Positions 35,979 to 46,136 of a DNA stretch of 64,000 bases are shown here, one piece after another; within the stretch, counting starts at the first letter, position 1; each line of letters opens with the position of its first letter. The stretch is from Nothophaeocryptopus gaeumannii (taxonomy: Eukaryota; Ascomycota; Dothideomycetes; Mycosphaerellales; Mycosphaerellaceae): assembly GCA_031771865.1 (NCBI GenBank), contig JASISA010000003.1:372001-436000 (forward strand). The letters run 5' to 3'. The notes below the pieces were generated by a model. The model had not been told where the DNA came from. It ran no database searches and worked only from the letters and a program-made list of their open reading frames with translations. The translations under genes were made by a program, and so were the position numbers.

Positions 35979-37817
35979 ATTCTACTACTAAGCTAGATAT
36001 ACTACTAAGCTAGACAAAATTCTCTAGTACGACTAACTAGTATTATAGATTATTTATTTTCATTACTATTAAATAGAGAACCTGTATATATTATACTCTT
36101 ATTAGATTTAGAAGACCCCTCTATATCCTTTTGGCATATTCGAGCGTTATGCCTAGTCCCTCTATAGCTACTATACCGCTATACAGCTAGCTAGGCCTAT
36201 TTAAGACTAACTAACCTACGACTCTTCTTTAACTACTAAGCGGCTATAGATACTTTAGTAGCTACCTTAGCTAACCCTACGCTATATTCTATTATACCCC
36301 TATACTGAATCTACTTCCTCTTACGTGCTTTTCGCTTTATTGTTATATCTAATTACTATTCAAGCTCGCTAATACGGGTAGCTAAAAGCGTATTCTAATA
36401 TAGTATTACTTCGGTACCTTTTATAAGCTAGGAGAAGCTATTTTAGGCTATTATAGGAGACCGAGTAATAGTATTATTAATAAGCCTAGATTATAACCTA
36501 AACTCTTGCGTGTTACTTAGAGTCTTAGACTACTATAGTATCTCTTAGAGTAGTAGTCCTAGTAGGGTATGTAGGCGTACGTTAAGGTAGTTAATAACTA
36601 CCTACGCGTTTATAGGGACTAAACCTAAAGCCTTAAAGGCCTTCTAGTATATCTGCTCTATAAACACGTTAAAAAACGCGTCTTTAAAGGCTAGAAGGAA
36701 TATTTCTTTATCGATATAGAAGACGCGCTAACGCGCTAAGTCCCGGACGCGTTAGGAGTATTTCAGCTTTAGTAGTAAGAAATAGACTATATCTAGAGGC
36801 TATAGGATATGCGACGAATGTAATAGTATATAGAACGTAAGGATCTTGTATTCTAGATAGTAATCCTTGAAGGCCTAGTTAAGATAGCTCTCGTAACTAT
36901 CTAAAACAAGTAGTCTATAGACGCTAACCTAACGCTTTTTATATACATGTTAAAGTACTTTAACTACTTAGCCTAAGCGCGTTATTTATCTATCTATTCT
37001 TAGAGACTAAGAGCTTCCAACTACGTAGTATTTCTCCCTCCTCGTACTATATAGAGATATGAACACGGCCCTTGTAGATAATAAAGGGTAGGATTATATA
37101 TCTAGTAGTACAAATACTCTAGATTACTATTACCTATTCATAGTTACTAGGCTAAATAAGCTAAGGACGAGTACGTCTCTCTAAACTAGTAACTACTTTC
37201 ATAGATCCAATAATACCTATCTAAAAGCCTATCTTATTAAAGTTATAGGTATTATAGTCGTGGATACTATACTTGGCTTTAGTATCCTTAATAAGCTTAA
37301 ACTACGCATTAATTACCTTAGGATCTTCCTAGAGTATTCTCTAGTAGTCCTTTGCTTAGTTGAAGGCTATTTTAAGCTTATCTAAGTACGTTACAAATCT
37401 CTCTACCTAGTTCTTACTAACTAGCTATCCGCCTTGTATACCAAGTAGTTTATCTACTATATCTACTACCTTATATAAGCGAGGCGCAAATCCTCGTGAA
37501 TCGAGGTCGAGAATATATCGGACAATCGTCTACTCTTCGGTCGTAGTAAGCTTGTAGTATATATTACGGCTATCCGGGCGATAGGTAATTCTATAGTATT
37601 AGGTAGTTAGCGTCGAATTAGGTACATTATATGCTATAGCTACGCCTCGGAGGCTTCGAAATTAACCTTAGTAGTAGGTAGAGAGGGCAAGAATAATTTT
37701 ACCTTCTTAATTAGATAATTCCATATCTTATTATAAAGATGTTGTACTTTAATAAAGAAGTTAGTTGTACTAAGAAATTTTGTCTAGCTTAGTAGTATAT
37801 CTAGCTTAGTAGTAGAA
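35979..37817 (-). mobile_element. Complete Fot1/Pogo-type DNA transposon, 1.84 kb, RIP-inactivated
   Basis: Terminal inverted repeats of about 59 bp (35979-36037, 37759-37817), starting TTCTACTACTAAGCTAGA and containing TACTACTAAGCTAGA twice in a row. TA stands on both sides (35977-35978, 37818-37819), the tc1/mariner-superfamily target. The minus strand reads as a broken DDE transposase of the Pogo/Fot1 type: LDSYESYLN, LEYKILTFYILLHSSH, a stop, then PLDI, followed by AFKDAFFNVFIEQIY and KALGLVPINA, with stops at places where Trp or Gln is expected. Confidence 0.85.
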
Positions 37818-37819
37818 TA

Positions 37820-38230
37820 CGTTAATCTAATTAGACAACTACGTCCCTTAGAACCTAATATAAGCTTAGAACTACCTAATAGGCTTATATAAAGTCGAAG
37901 GAATAAAGTTATACTAGGGTATATAAAGTAAGAAAGAGTAGAAGTAAAAGAAATTTCTCTTATATAGCTCTTTCTCTATATATCTATATTACGTAGTTTA
38001 ATTAGACTATTACGTCCCTTTAGCTTAATATAAGCTAATTAGGTACCTATAAGTCTATACTAAGTCTAAGGGATATAGTTACTCTAGGGAATATAAAGTA
38101 GTTAAGAAAAGAAGTTTAAGTAGTTTCTTTAAGAAATCTTCTTTTAAGTATATATCTATATTACATAATCTAATCGGACTACTATATTCCTAGACTTAAT
38201 ATAGACTTTTTACTACCTAATAGACTTATA
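37820..38230. repeat. ~180-bp tandem repeat, two to three units
   Basis: Units begin near 37825, 38004 and 38182, each with a TAATTAGAC-type start and a TATATATCTATATTAC end. Copies have drifted and carry RIP changes. The array continues on the far side of the Fot1-type element. Could be an LTR or subterminal region of an unrecognised element. Confidence 0.6.
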
Positions 38231-38352
38231 TTTAATATATTAAGTAAAATGCTATAATATACTCTATACCTTATTTCCTTATAGATTAGCTTATTATAAG
38301 AATAATTAGATATAACTAAGAGTTAGACTTTCTTATTATATATATAAATAAG
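38231..38352. other. RIP-mutated debris
   Basis: AT-rich spacer between the tandem repeat and the young LINE; nothing recognised. Confidence 0.4.
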
Positions 38353-38367
38353 TTATATTAATAGCTA

Positions 38368-40639
38368 CCCAATGCCAGAGCCCGCAGACACATCAGATAT
38401 CGAGAGCACCACATACCTAGAATTTGTTAATATAGCATGCGAAATTACAGAAGAGGAGGTACGAAAAGTAGTCCAAAGACTGCCGAACGACAAGGCTCCC
38501 GGCCTCGACGAGATACTAAACAGATGCATTAAGAAGTGCCTAGCTCAGCTACTCCCTATCCTCCAACGCATCTTCCAATAGTGTGTTTCAATTGGCTACT
38601 ACCTAGCCCAGTTTCGGAAAGCTAGGACGATTACGCTACAGAAGACGGGTAAAGACTTATCTACTCCAAAGGGATGGAGGCCTATTGCCCTTCTATCGTG
38701 CATTGGCAAGATACTATAAGCAATAGTTGCACGGAAAATAGGACAGGCTGTACAGGAACATAAGTTGCTTCCTCAAAACCAAATAGCGCAAGCGGGTAGA
38801 TCGACCGGAGACGCACTACGGTACATCCTTCAAAGCGTTCAGACTGCGTGGAAGAAAGGCAAGGTGGCCTCGGTGTTATCACTTGACATGACAGGAGCGT
38901 TTAACAAAGTCAATCACGAACGGTTAATCCACAACCTACGGTGCAGGAGGATTCCATACTGGATTACAGCTTTTGTAGCGTCATTCCTGAAGGACAGAGA
39001 GACAACAATCGCTATCCCCGGATACGAGTCACCGGCAGCACGAGTGGCATGCGGAATCCCACAAGGAAGCACTATCTCACCTATCCTGTTCCTCTTCTTT
39101 ACAGCCTCCCTCCTAGAAGGAATGGAATACACCGAAGCAGTTGGGTTTGCAGATGATACATACCTCATTGCAGTGTCAAATTCGACAAGAGGTACATGCA
39201 AGGCACTAGAAAAGGACCACAACAGCTGTCTACAATGGACCTCAAGACATGGAGCTAAGTTCGCCCCTGAGAAATACAAAGTCATGCACTTTACAAGGGG
39301 CACAAGGAGCACATCCGAATCCCAGAGAACACCCAACATCCCGTCGCTCCAGAGTGGCCCAGAGGACACAATGAGGGTCCTAGGAGTAATCGTTGATAAG
39401 AGACTCAAGTAGCACGCACAGATAGAGAATACCCTTACAAAAGCAAAACGGCTAGAAGCTGCACTACGACGGATTACTGCTGCTACGTAGGGCGCCACGG
39501 TAGAGACAGCCCGTAAGCTATGTATCTCAATGATCAGGCCAGCAGTAATGCACGGGAGCGAGGTATGGATGGCAGGAAAGGAGACTGGAATCTCAAAAAT
39601 GCTCCAACAAAAGCTACGGGTAATGCAGAATAGATTCCTACGGATAATCTGGGGCCTACCGAGCTACACCAACGCGACTGTTACACAAAGAACTCCAGAT
39701 CGAAGACATTACCGAGTATGGGAAGAGAACTGCTATAGCTGCAATGGCTGCGCAGAGGCAGAGGCCGGATATACACCAGGCCATGCAAGAGCTGAAGGGG
39801 CGGATCCTACTAAAGTGCGGACAACTTGGGGCATATAGCAGACGCCTGAGAAAACCATACAGCTCGCCACTAGAGCAGACAGACGAGCAGGCTACTATCC
39901 TACGGTCCCAGCTCTCTCACATAGACAGAGCAGATCCAAAGAAGACTCGGAAAGCAACATGGACTATCCTCCAGGGCCAGTATGAGCGGGACGAGTCACA
40001 GAAGTGGGACAATGCTAGGCGCGAAGGAATCCTCCCACTCGCGTTCAGGACTCCATGGAACACCAATACCCGGAGCTTTATCGAGGGCTTAGCAAAGCCC
40101 AGGCCGCGATAGTGTTCCAGATACGGTCAGAGACAATTGGCCTTCCTCACTTCCTCCACAAGGTTGGGGTGCCCGACACTAGCCCCTACTGCGAATGTGG
40201 AGATAGAGGGACAGCTCGACACTACCTTGCCTACTGTACAAACATGCGAGAGAGTAGAAGGGAACTCATCTTAGCCACTAGATGCCAGGACGCGAGAAGA
40301 TGGCTTACTGAGTTTCCTAGACAAACCGCAGCGTAGGCAATAAGGCATCTCCCTATAGGACAATTCGAGTAGACCCTCAAACATCTCCTAGAGCAGGCCG
40401 GAGATCTCGAACCCAAGTAAGGAGGATGATGTTGACTCTAGCGTGTCAGCCAGCTGCCTACGGGCAAACATATTGGTTCTATAGTACCTAAGATGCAGTA
40501 GGGTATAAGGCATAACAGAGAAGGGAGGAAGTTTTACGCTGTAGGCACTTTCTACAGGGTTTTCTTTTACAACATGTAGATATGCTAGAAGGGGCACGGC
40601 CTGTAGCTAGCTCGAATACATGTATTATTATTATTATTA
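38368..40639 (+). mobile_element. Young 5'-truncated Tad1-like LINE (copy D) with 15-bp target duplication
   Basis: Covers only the last ~2.3 kb of the family (from about 33440 of copy B onward), ends in (ATT)n, and is flanked by TTATATTAATAGCTA at 38353-38367 and 40640-40654. It keeps most CA and TG dinucleotides, so it escaped most RIP or arrived late. 5' truncation is what incomplete target-primed reverse transcription leaves. Confidence 0.88.
38372..40336 (+). pseudogene. LINE ORF2 relic: reverse transcriptase and C-terminal zinc-finger region
   Basis: Reverse transcriptase motifs in order: VVQRLPNDKAPGLDEI, SLDMTGAFNKVNHERL (the aspartate block), GIPQGSTISPILFLFF, and VGFADDTYLIAV, the FADD catalytic box near 39143-39160. 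After the polymerase come KYKVMHFTRG, VMHGSEVWMAGK and, at about 40175-40230, CECGDRGTARHYLAYC, a C-H-C zinc-knuckle-like end usual for Tad1/CgT1-type ORF2. Stops at 38579, 39410 and 39487 stand where Trp fits (TGG to TAG); 38717 is TAA where copy B has GAA. A frameshift near 39720 completes the damage. Endonuclease and ORF1 are missing. Confidence 0.85.
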
Positions 40640-40654
40640 TTATATTAATAGCTA

Positions 40655-41095
40655 AATATATCCAATTAAGCTTTAAATATAGTATAGAAGATAATAGCTA
40701 TTCTACTAAGGTACTACTAGGTTTATACTTCTAGTACTCTCTAGAGTTATATAATCTATAAGGTAGGCTAGGCTTTAAGTATATTATAAATACTAATTTT
40801 ATAATATAATTCTTGCCTTTACCTATACAACCTTCTTAAGTAGTAAACCTCTACCTACTATCTTCTCTACTCTTATTCGCACGCTTTTCCAACTCTCTAT
40901 TCTTACTCCTACTCCAATACCTCGCAATAAGACGAGATATTATAGACAATCCGCAACTAGCGATAATTATAGACGAAGGGACTAGAGTAAAGGAGGAAGA
41001 GTGCGAAGTAGCGAGCCCCGACGTTAAGTGTCCAGATTATAATAACTGCTCCGATTAGGTAGACTGAAGTAGTAGCTATAATGTAACAGCAGTAC
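40655..41095. other. Right edge of the RIP island
   Basis: AT content falls gradually. From about 40931 one plus frame is open if ATA is read as a mutated ATG (RRDIIDNPQLAIIIDEG), with Cys residues downstream and TAG/TGA stops; perhaps a small gene killed by RIP, but unassigned. Confidence 0.35.
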
Positions 41096-41115
41096 TCAAG
41101 CATACGACTACTAGA

Positions 41116-42125
41116 CTAGGAGACGGCGAGTGTGACAAAGTAGGCGGCGAGCTAGAGCGGTGCTTGGACAAGATAGGTGCCGACTGTTGACAAGCCGAAG
41201 GTGTCCACGGTCTGTCCAAGTGTAGTTAACACAGGAAGAAAATCTTTGAATGAGTGTAGAACAATCAACGCAAAATCCATAGTAGCGAACATCCACGTAA
41301 ACGGATCCTCGCAAGCTTGCACAACACTAGTCCAATATCCGCCCTCTTCATCCTTTGTGATCCTACTAGCTGATGTTGCTGCGCGCTAAGCCGCTATCTC
41401 GTTCTCTTTGGCGGACGAAAAGTAAGTCGCAATTCGGCAGGAGCCAGAAGCCAAGAGTCGCAACAAGAATACTAACGATACCTTCCAGTAACAAGAACCA
41501 CTGCCAGCTGTGCAGACCTTGGATGCCGTCCATGTTTGTGAGGACTCCAGGTGCCAGAAGACCGGAGAAGACGTTCGAGATGATGTTACCGGCGTGCTAG
41601 ATCCCCGTCCTCAATGGAGACTCTTGTTTAGTGTACTAAGAAGGCGTTAACAATGACACCGCCGGTGAGAAAGGCCCCTCTGTCAAGCCGACGAGGAATC
41701 GACACAGCATGAAAGCCCATGGATAGTTGACAGCGACCATATATGTCATGCAGACAGACCAGCTAAGCATTACGAAGGGCAGCAACAGTCTTGGCTTTCG
41801 TTTAGCAATAGTTACATTGGCCGGGATTTGTGCGACAATGTATCCGACATAGAAGAGAGAGATGCCGGCCGACCATTCCACATCCGTCATGCTGCCAATG
41901 TCCTCTTGCATACCAGCGAGCCGAGCGTTCGAGACGTTGATTCGATCGAGGTAGCTAGGGAAACATACTGTCAGTTCTGTGAGTACCCTTCAAACTTGCT
42001 AGTGAGATCCTTACTTCATAAGTAACATGGCAGTGATGCATGGCAGAAACTTCCAATCCAGCTTCCTTACCACGCTCTTGTCCAGCACCTTCAACTCCTC
42101 TACAGACTTATCGCAGATAAGAGGG
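41116..42125 (-). pseudogene. Broken MFS permease of the allantoate/anion-cation symporter type
   Basis: Pieces in all three minus frames add up to a Dal5-like (ACS family) permease: SVVRKLDWKFLPCIT, an intron at 41955-42014, NYLDRINVSNARLAG, SAGISLFYVGYIVAQIPAN, then after a frameshift HAGNIISNVFSGLLAPGV and SWQWFLLLEGIVSILVA, and finally DEEGGYWTSVVQACEDPFTW with GTYLVQAPL. Stops include TAG codons after QAPL (41152-41154) and at the end (41116-41118), both likely from Trp. Such permeases carry vitamins, tartrate or other organic anions. It lies against the RIP island, which is the likely source of the stops. Confidence 0.8.
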
Positions 42126-42597
42126 AAGCGGTGCAGTCATGCGTCTGGAAAAGGCGTAGTCTCCACAAGCTCGACAGCTTTTGGATTTGTCGACAGAGGA
42201 TCTCGCAGAGGTCTTGATGGCGTTTGTGACTCCCTTCGGATCGGGGGCTGGATCGACCTGAATCATTCTGAGAACTCATACTCGCGCTACCAAACCTCCA
42301 TGTGATATAGCTGCTTCAGCAAGAGACATGGCGAGACTGAGAGGGGCGGTCCACTCCCGAGCCAAGAGTCGCTTGACTGCAAAGACGGCAAGCCATGCGG
42401 CACTGTTTTCCCCAAGCCAAGACAAACCCCAAGGTGGAGATGCGGAGAAGCGTGGACTGCCACGTGGGACTGGCGGCGGGTATGGGACTGGCAGCGGAGT
42501 CGTGTGACCATGCCAAGACTTAGGTACCAGGCGCGGGCGGTCTCCGTCCGAAATGTAGAATCTTGGGAACCCGGGCCGACGGTCCTTTTGGCTCGAC
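42126..42597. other. Intergenic between broken permease and regulator
   Basis: Holds the regulator's 3' end and what should be the permease's start and promoter. A few further permease-frame residues (TNPKAVELVETTPF) are readable before a TGA; otherwise nothing seen. Confidence 0.4.
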
Positions 42598-44447
42598 CTA
42601 TGGGTCCGAGCATAGCTTCAGCATCTCTACGATCTTTCTTGGTAGCGTTTCCGCCTGCTGAATCCACTGTGAAGACGCATGTGTATGATTTGGGGAGCGA
42701 AGGCCAGCGACGACGCTGCGGAGCACGGTAGCTGTAGTGGACGATGCGGAAAGGTAGCTGAGGAGCGAAATGCCCAGCATGTGGATGCTCATGTGGGCTT
42801 TAGACCCAGCCAGTCCATTTCCATATCTTGAGAGGTCCACACTCATTGCAATAACAGATGCTATCTCGTATGGATCGAGTACGCTGGCTAGGTGGGTGCC
42901 TTCATCGTGCCTAGCCTGGAGACATCGAAGCCATTCGTGACAGGTATCAAACGTATCTGCCAGCTCGTCAAGGTCGGGCAGGGAAGAGCGCGGACCAGGG
43001 TGTCTTCTCGCGTGGTACCATACAGCAACGAGCAAACGGCACTTCAGACGTAAGAAGAGTTCCCACGATTGTGCATCAGATGAGCTTGCATCACGCAACG
43101 TCGTTGTCTCAAGCCATGTGTGATAAGCGCTGGTCAGGAATAAGCTGCTGTAAGTCTTCTTGCGTTTCAACTTGGAGAGTAAGCGGCAGTGCTCGGAGAG
43201 CTCGTGTAGTATCGAACTCCGCTCAATAGCTTCGCCTTGGCACATCTCGTCGAAGATCTCGGCCGAGATGTCGTGCTCTTGAATATTGGCAGGACTACCA
43301 GTCACAGAGCTGAGTGTGTGGTCCAGGACATAGAGCGTCTTCATCAAGCGGCGGCCAGCCTCCGAGCTCGATCGATGAAATCCCCATGCTACAGCTCGTG
43401 AGACCGCAATGCCAATAAGAGCCGCACCAGGACCGCTCTCCGACCCATGGAAAGCACACAAAGTAGCAGCGACAAGGCATTGCACAGTGGTCACAGGCTC
43501 GTCGTCTTTGATGCTCTCACAGAACTTTAGTGCTCGGGTCCGGCACTGACCTGTGATGAGCTGCTGTCCGACTTGCTGCGTATTGCACGACAATGTAGTG
43601 GCTAATGCAAGATACACAATCGCTGAACGTGAGTTTGGTCCCAGGTGTGGCCGATCAGCGGTCGCTTCTGTGTCCACTGATATTGCAAAGACTTCTTCAA
43701 AGTATCCAGTCAAAGTTGCTGGATCGATGAACGGGTAAGCGAAGAGTACCCGGTCGATGTAGATTCTGAGTAATGGCTGAACAATCTCTAGTGAGAGCAC
43801 GCTTGAGGATCGAGAGAATGCGGCATTTCCCTCGACGTACGCGTTCACAGACCCATAGGCCTGTGGGTACTTTAGCTCAAGCCATGCAAGTCCACTTTGA
43901 ACGATGTATGCCGACGATAGTGGCGTCGGACCAGCAATGTTCTCGGATTCCTGTTCCCTTGGAGTGGCGTTCAGAGCGAAGTGGCCGAAGTCCGCCAAAG
44001 CGTTATGCACGGAGTGGTGTTCCTGGTCCGATACTCGCGTTGCCCGCCCGCTCAGGTTTGGAGACACCGGGGCGAGCCTATACTGGGTCCGTGGTCTTTT
44101 GTTGCTCTGCAGAGCCTTGAGAGTGTCGATACTCCGCTTCAGAGAGCTTATGTAACTTTACAGAGAGCATTAGTAGATGGCGCCGCACGACATGATCAGA
44201 ACGGGCAAACCCTTCGCCGACCAAAGTGACCCTACTGCCCTCGCTGGTCTCAACTGTTCTCTGCAAACATGTGGTGCCGGCTTCTTCGCACATTGTACAT
44301 ACTGGCACTTTCCGGTCGCACTGGGACATCGGTCCAGCTTGCAATATCAGGTGGAAACAAGCAACGGAACGTCGGCGAGGTTACCTTCTGCTTTCGTTTG
44401 TGGCACCTCTCGCAGGCATGGCGCCTGGATGATGAGGCGTTAGCCAT
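42598..44447 (-). CDS. Zn(II)2Cys6 transcription factor
   Basis: Nuclear DNA-binding regulator with fungal-specific middle homology region. Model: complement(join(42598..44022, 44084..44320, 44385..44447)), 574 residues. The zinc cluster is completed by intron 1: ACERCHKRKQK before it and CDRKVPVCTMCEEAGTTC after it, Cys at 12, 15, 22, 29, 32, 39 (spacing 2-6-6-2-6). A short dimerisation-like helix (LLMLSVKLHKLSEAEY) follows, then the regulatory domain with LSSAYIVQSGLAWLE, AVAWGFHRSS and LDHTLSSVTGSP. Intron 2 uses gtatag, a weaker donor. No stop or frameshift seen, so it looks intact, unlike its neighbours. Divergent from the aldolase, convergent arrangement with nothing on the other side. 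Likely pathway-specific regulator of the local cluster. Confidence 0.85.
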
Positions 44448-44778
44448 GGCTGTCTGTATAATGCTTGTGCTCACACAGACACTCAGCGCAGTGATGACCA
44501 AGTGTGTGTGGAGTTGAGTCCTCGGCTGAGCGGACATTTCCCGACACTCACCGGGCACTCTCCGAAGGAAGCTGCCCGCTTGCTCAAGCTAAGCTCACCA
44601 ACCGTGGTCGGAAACAGTACGCTGCACGGCAGAATCAGGAAACCGTAGAGCTCGCAAAGATATCAGCAAGATAGTCTTACGCTGCACGTCCAGAATAACG
44701 AGTACTTGTCTTCTTTCCTCGGCGAATGCTTGCATGATCTCTACCATCTCCATCAATAGCACCCCTAACAGTAACGCA
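44448..44778. promoter_or_regulatory. Divergent promoter, regulator and aldolase
   Basis: 331 bp between start codons facing away from each other. A shared control region is the usual arrangement for a pathway regulator and its target. No binding site can be named; CGG triplets typical of Zn2Cys6 sites occur singly. Confidence 0.45.
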
Positions 44779-45625
44779 ATGGCACACCAAGTGACTCTTC
44801 CGAACTCGATTCGGGACAGGCTTCCTCGCAATGGGATCGCATCTACTCTCAGTGTCAAGCTTGTGCCATCGGTCGAAATTCCCATGATGGCGAAGACTGC
44901 TGGCTTTGATGGCATTCTCATCGACATGGAGCGTCGGTCTTTCAATTGGATACAACAGGACAGCTTTGCATGGCAGCGCTCTACGCAGGCATCGCACCTG
45001 TCGTGCGGACGCCGAGCAAGGATCCTTTCTTCGTCTCACGGATCCTCGACGGAGGCGCTCGTAGTGTCATTGTCCCGCACCTTCGCTCTGTGCAAGATGC
45101 GAAGGATGTCGTTGCTGCTGTAAGACCATTGCGCACCTCGAATTGAGGATCTCGAACTGATGCTAACCTGTGGTATAGGCCAAGTTCCAGCCGGTCGGCC
45201 ACAGATCATCGACGAATGGACTTCCACACTTTCAATTCCGATCGATTGCAGCAAAGATAGCCAATCCCGTCGTCAACGCAAATACGTTGGTAATCCCAAT
45301 GATTGAAACGCTGGAAGGCCTGGGGCTGGTCGACGAGATAGCTGCGGTGGATGGAGTCGACTCGCTGCTAATAGGAACCAACGACCTCACGGCAGAAATG
45401 GGCGTTCCGGGCCAGTGCGAGGATGAGCGATTGACAGAGGCGTACAGAAAGACAATAGACGCATGTCAGAGAGCTGGCAAGTGGCTAGGCGTCGGAGGTC
45501 TACATGCTCGATTGGATCTCGTTGAAAAGTCCTGCGCGATGCAAATTGGGTCATGGCAGCAACAGATGGACCGCTTCTACTAGGAGGCGCTACCAAGAGA
45601 GCGACGGAGATGGAAATCAGGATGG
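44779..45625 (+). pseudogene. HpcH/HpaI-type aldolase, frameshifted
   Basis: Class II pyruvate aldolase family (splitting 2-keto-3-deoxy acids to pyruvate and an aldehyde). Starts MAHQVTLPNSIRDRL, with FDGILIDMERRSF, then at about 44942-44948 the frame changes to LDTTGQLCMAALYAGI and VRTPSKDPFFVSRILDGGA. An intron at 45120-45178 (gtaag, branch tgctaac, ag) leads to AKFQPVGHRSSTNGLPHF, the metal-site stretch VIPMIETLEGLGLVDEI and VDSLLIGTNDLTAEMG. Near 45545 the frame changes again to NWVMAATDGPLLLGGATKRA, the proper C-terminus. Two frameshifts make it a pseudogene unless both are assembly errors. Confidence 0.8.
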
Positions 45626-46105
45626 GAAAATTAGCAGGGCTGTCGCCAGAATCTTCCGAGGCGCCTTTGATGATCAGATTGCGGCATACGATCCATTCTT
45701 GCCAGCAACCACTTGGGATGATCAACGACAGTAGAACAAGTGCTAAGATCTTTGGACGCTTTCTCAATCCACGTGCCGTTGACAGCACACACCCGCGATC
45801 TCGTTGCGCTGGAAGAACTCCGATTCATGAAAGCGACGTCGATCCTGATCAACGCTGCGCGAGGTGGCATCGTCAATGAGAGCGAACTCGCCACAGCATT
45901 CCAGGAAGGGTCAATCTGGGGGGCTGGAATTGACTGCCATGAGGAAGGGCCGCCGTCCTAGGTCAAGTACGAGCGACTCTGATCTCATCCTCGCGTCATC
46001 AGCACACCGCACATAGGCACAGCAACATCGGAGACGCAGGCGGCGACCGCATTTGCGGCTATTGATCATATCCATCGATTCGCGACTGCTTCGAACACTG
46101 GCTAA
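45626..46105 (+). pseudogene. D-2-hydroxyacid dehydrogenase, truncated and interrupted
   Basis: Only the NAD-binding part remains: GKISRAVARIFRGAF (the Rossmann helix), IAAYDPFLPATTW, then in the next frame SIHVPLTAHTRDLVALEEL, ATSILINAARGGIVNESEL (the usual Arg-bearing motif), GAGIDCHEEGPPS and, after two stops (TAG at 45958 and TGA at 45976), SHPRVISTPHIGTATSETQ with the catalytic His region. The N-terminal substrate domain (~140 residues) and the first glycine turn are missing: the sequence follows directly on the aldolase's last codons. NADH-linked reduction of a keto acid would fit beside the aldolase. Confidence 0.8.
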
Positions 46106-46136
46106 GTGAGCTTATTCGACAGCTCACCGTGCTGTT

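Larger units (their letters stand above)
20511..41095. repeat. RIP-mutated AT-rich repeat island, 20.6 kb
   Basis: Long stretch dense in TA, TAG and CTA, poor in CA and TG, without an intact gene. Comparing repeat copies shows the cause: where the copy at 38.4-40.6 kb has CA or TG, the copy at 30.5-35.7 kb has TA (for example GGCAAGG to GGTAAGG, GTGTTATCAC to GTATTATTAC, CTTGACATG to CTTAACATA). That is RIP-type change on both strands. The island is a nest of LINE, Fot1-type and LTR-like pieces described separately. The unannotated part 20511-20978 is AT-rich debris of unknown origin. Confidence 0.92.

Noticed and set aside
20511..41095. Island as a centromere
   Set aside because: AT-rich and repeat-dense, but fully explained by RIP-mutated transposons; no evidence beyond composition.
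20511..41095. Island as a Starship-type giant element
   Set aside because: No tyrosine recombinase captain gene and no cargo genes; only nested small transposons.
42598..44067. Regulator starting inside its third exon (MSPNLSGRATRV)
   Set aside because: The zinc cluster and linker lie upstream in two exons with consistent phase, so that start is internal.
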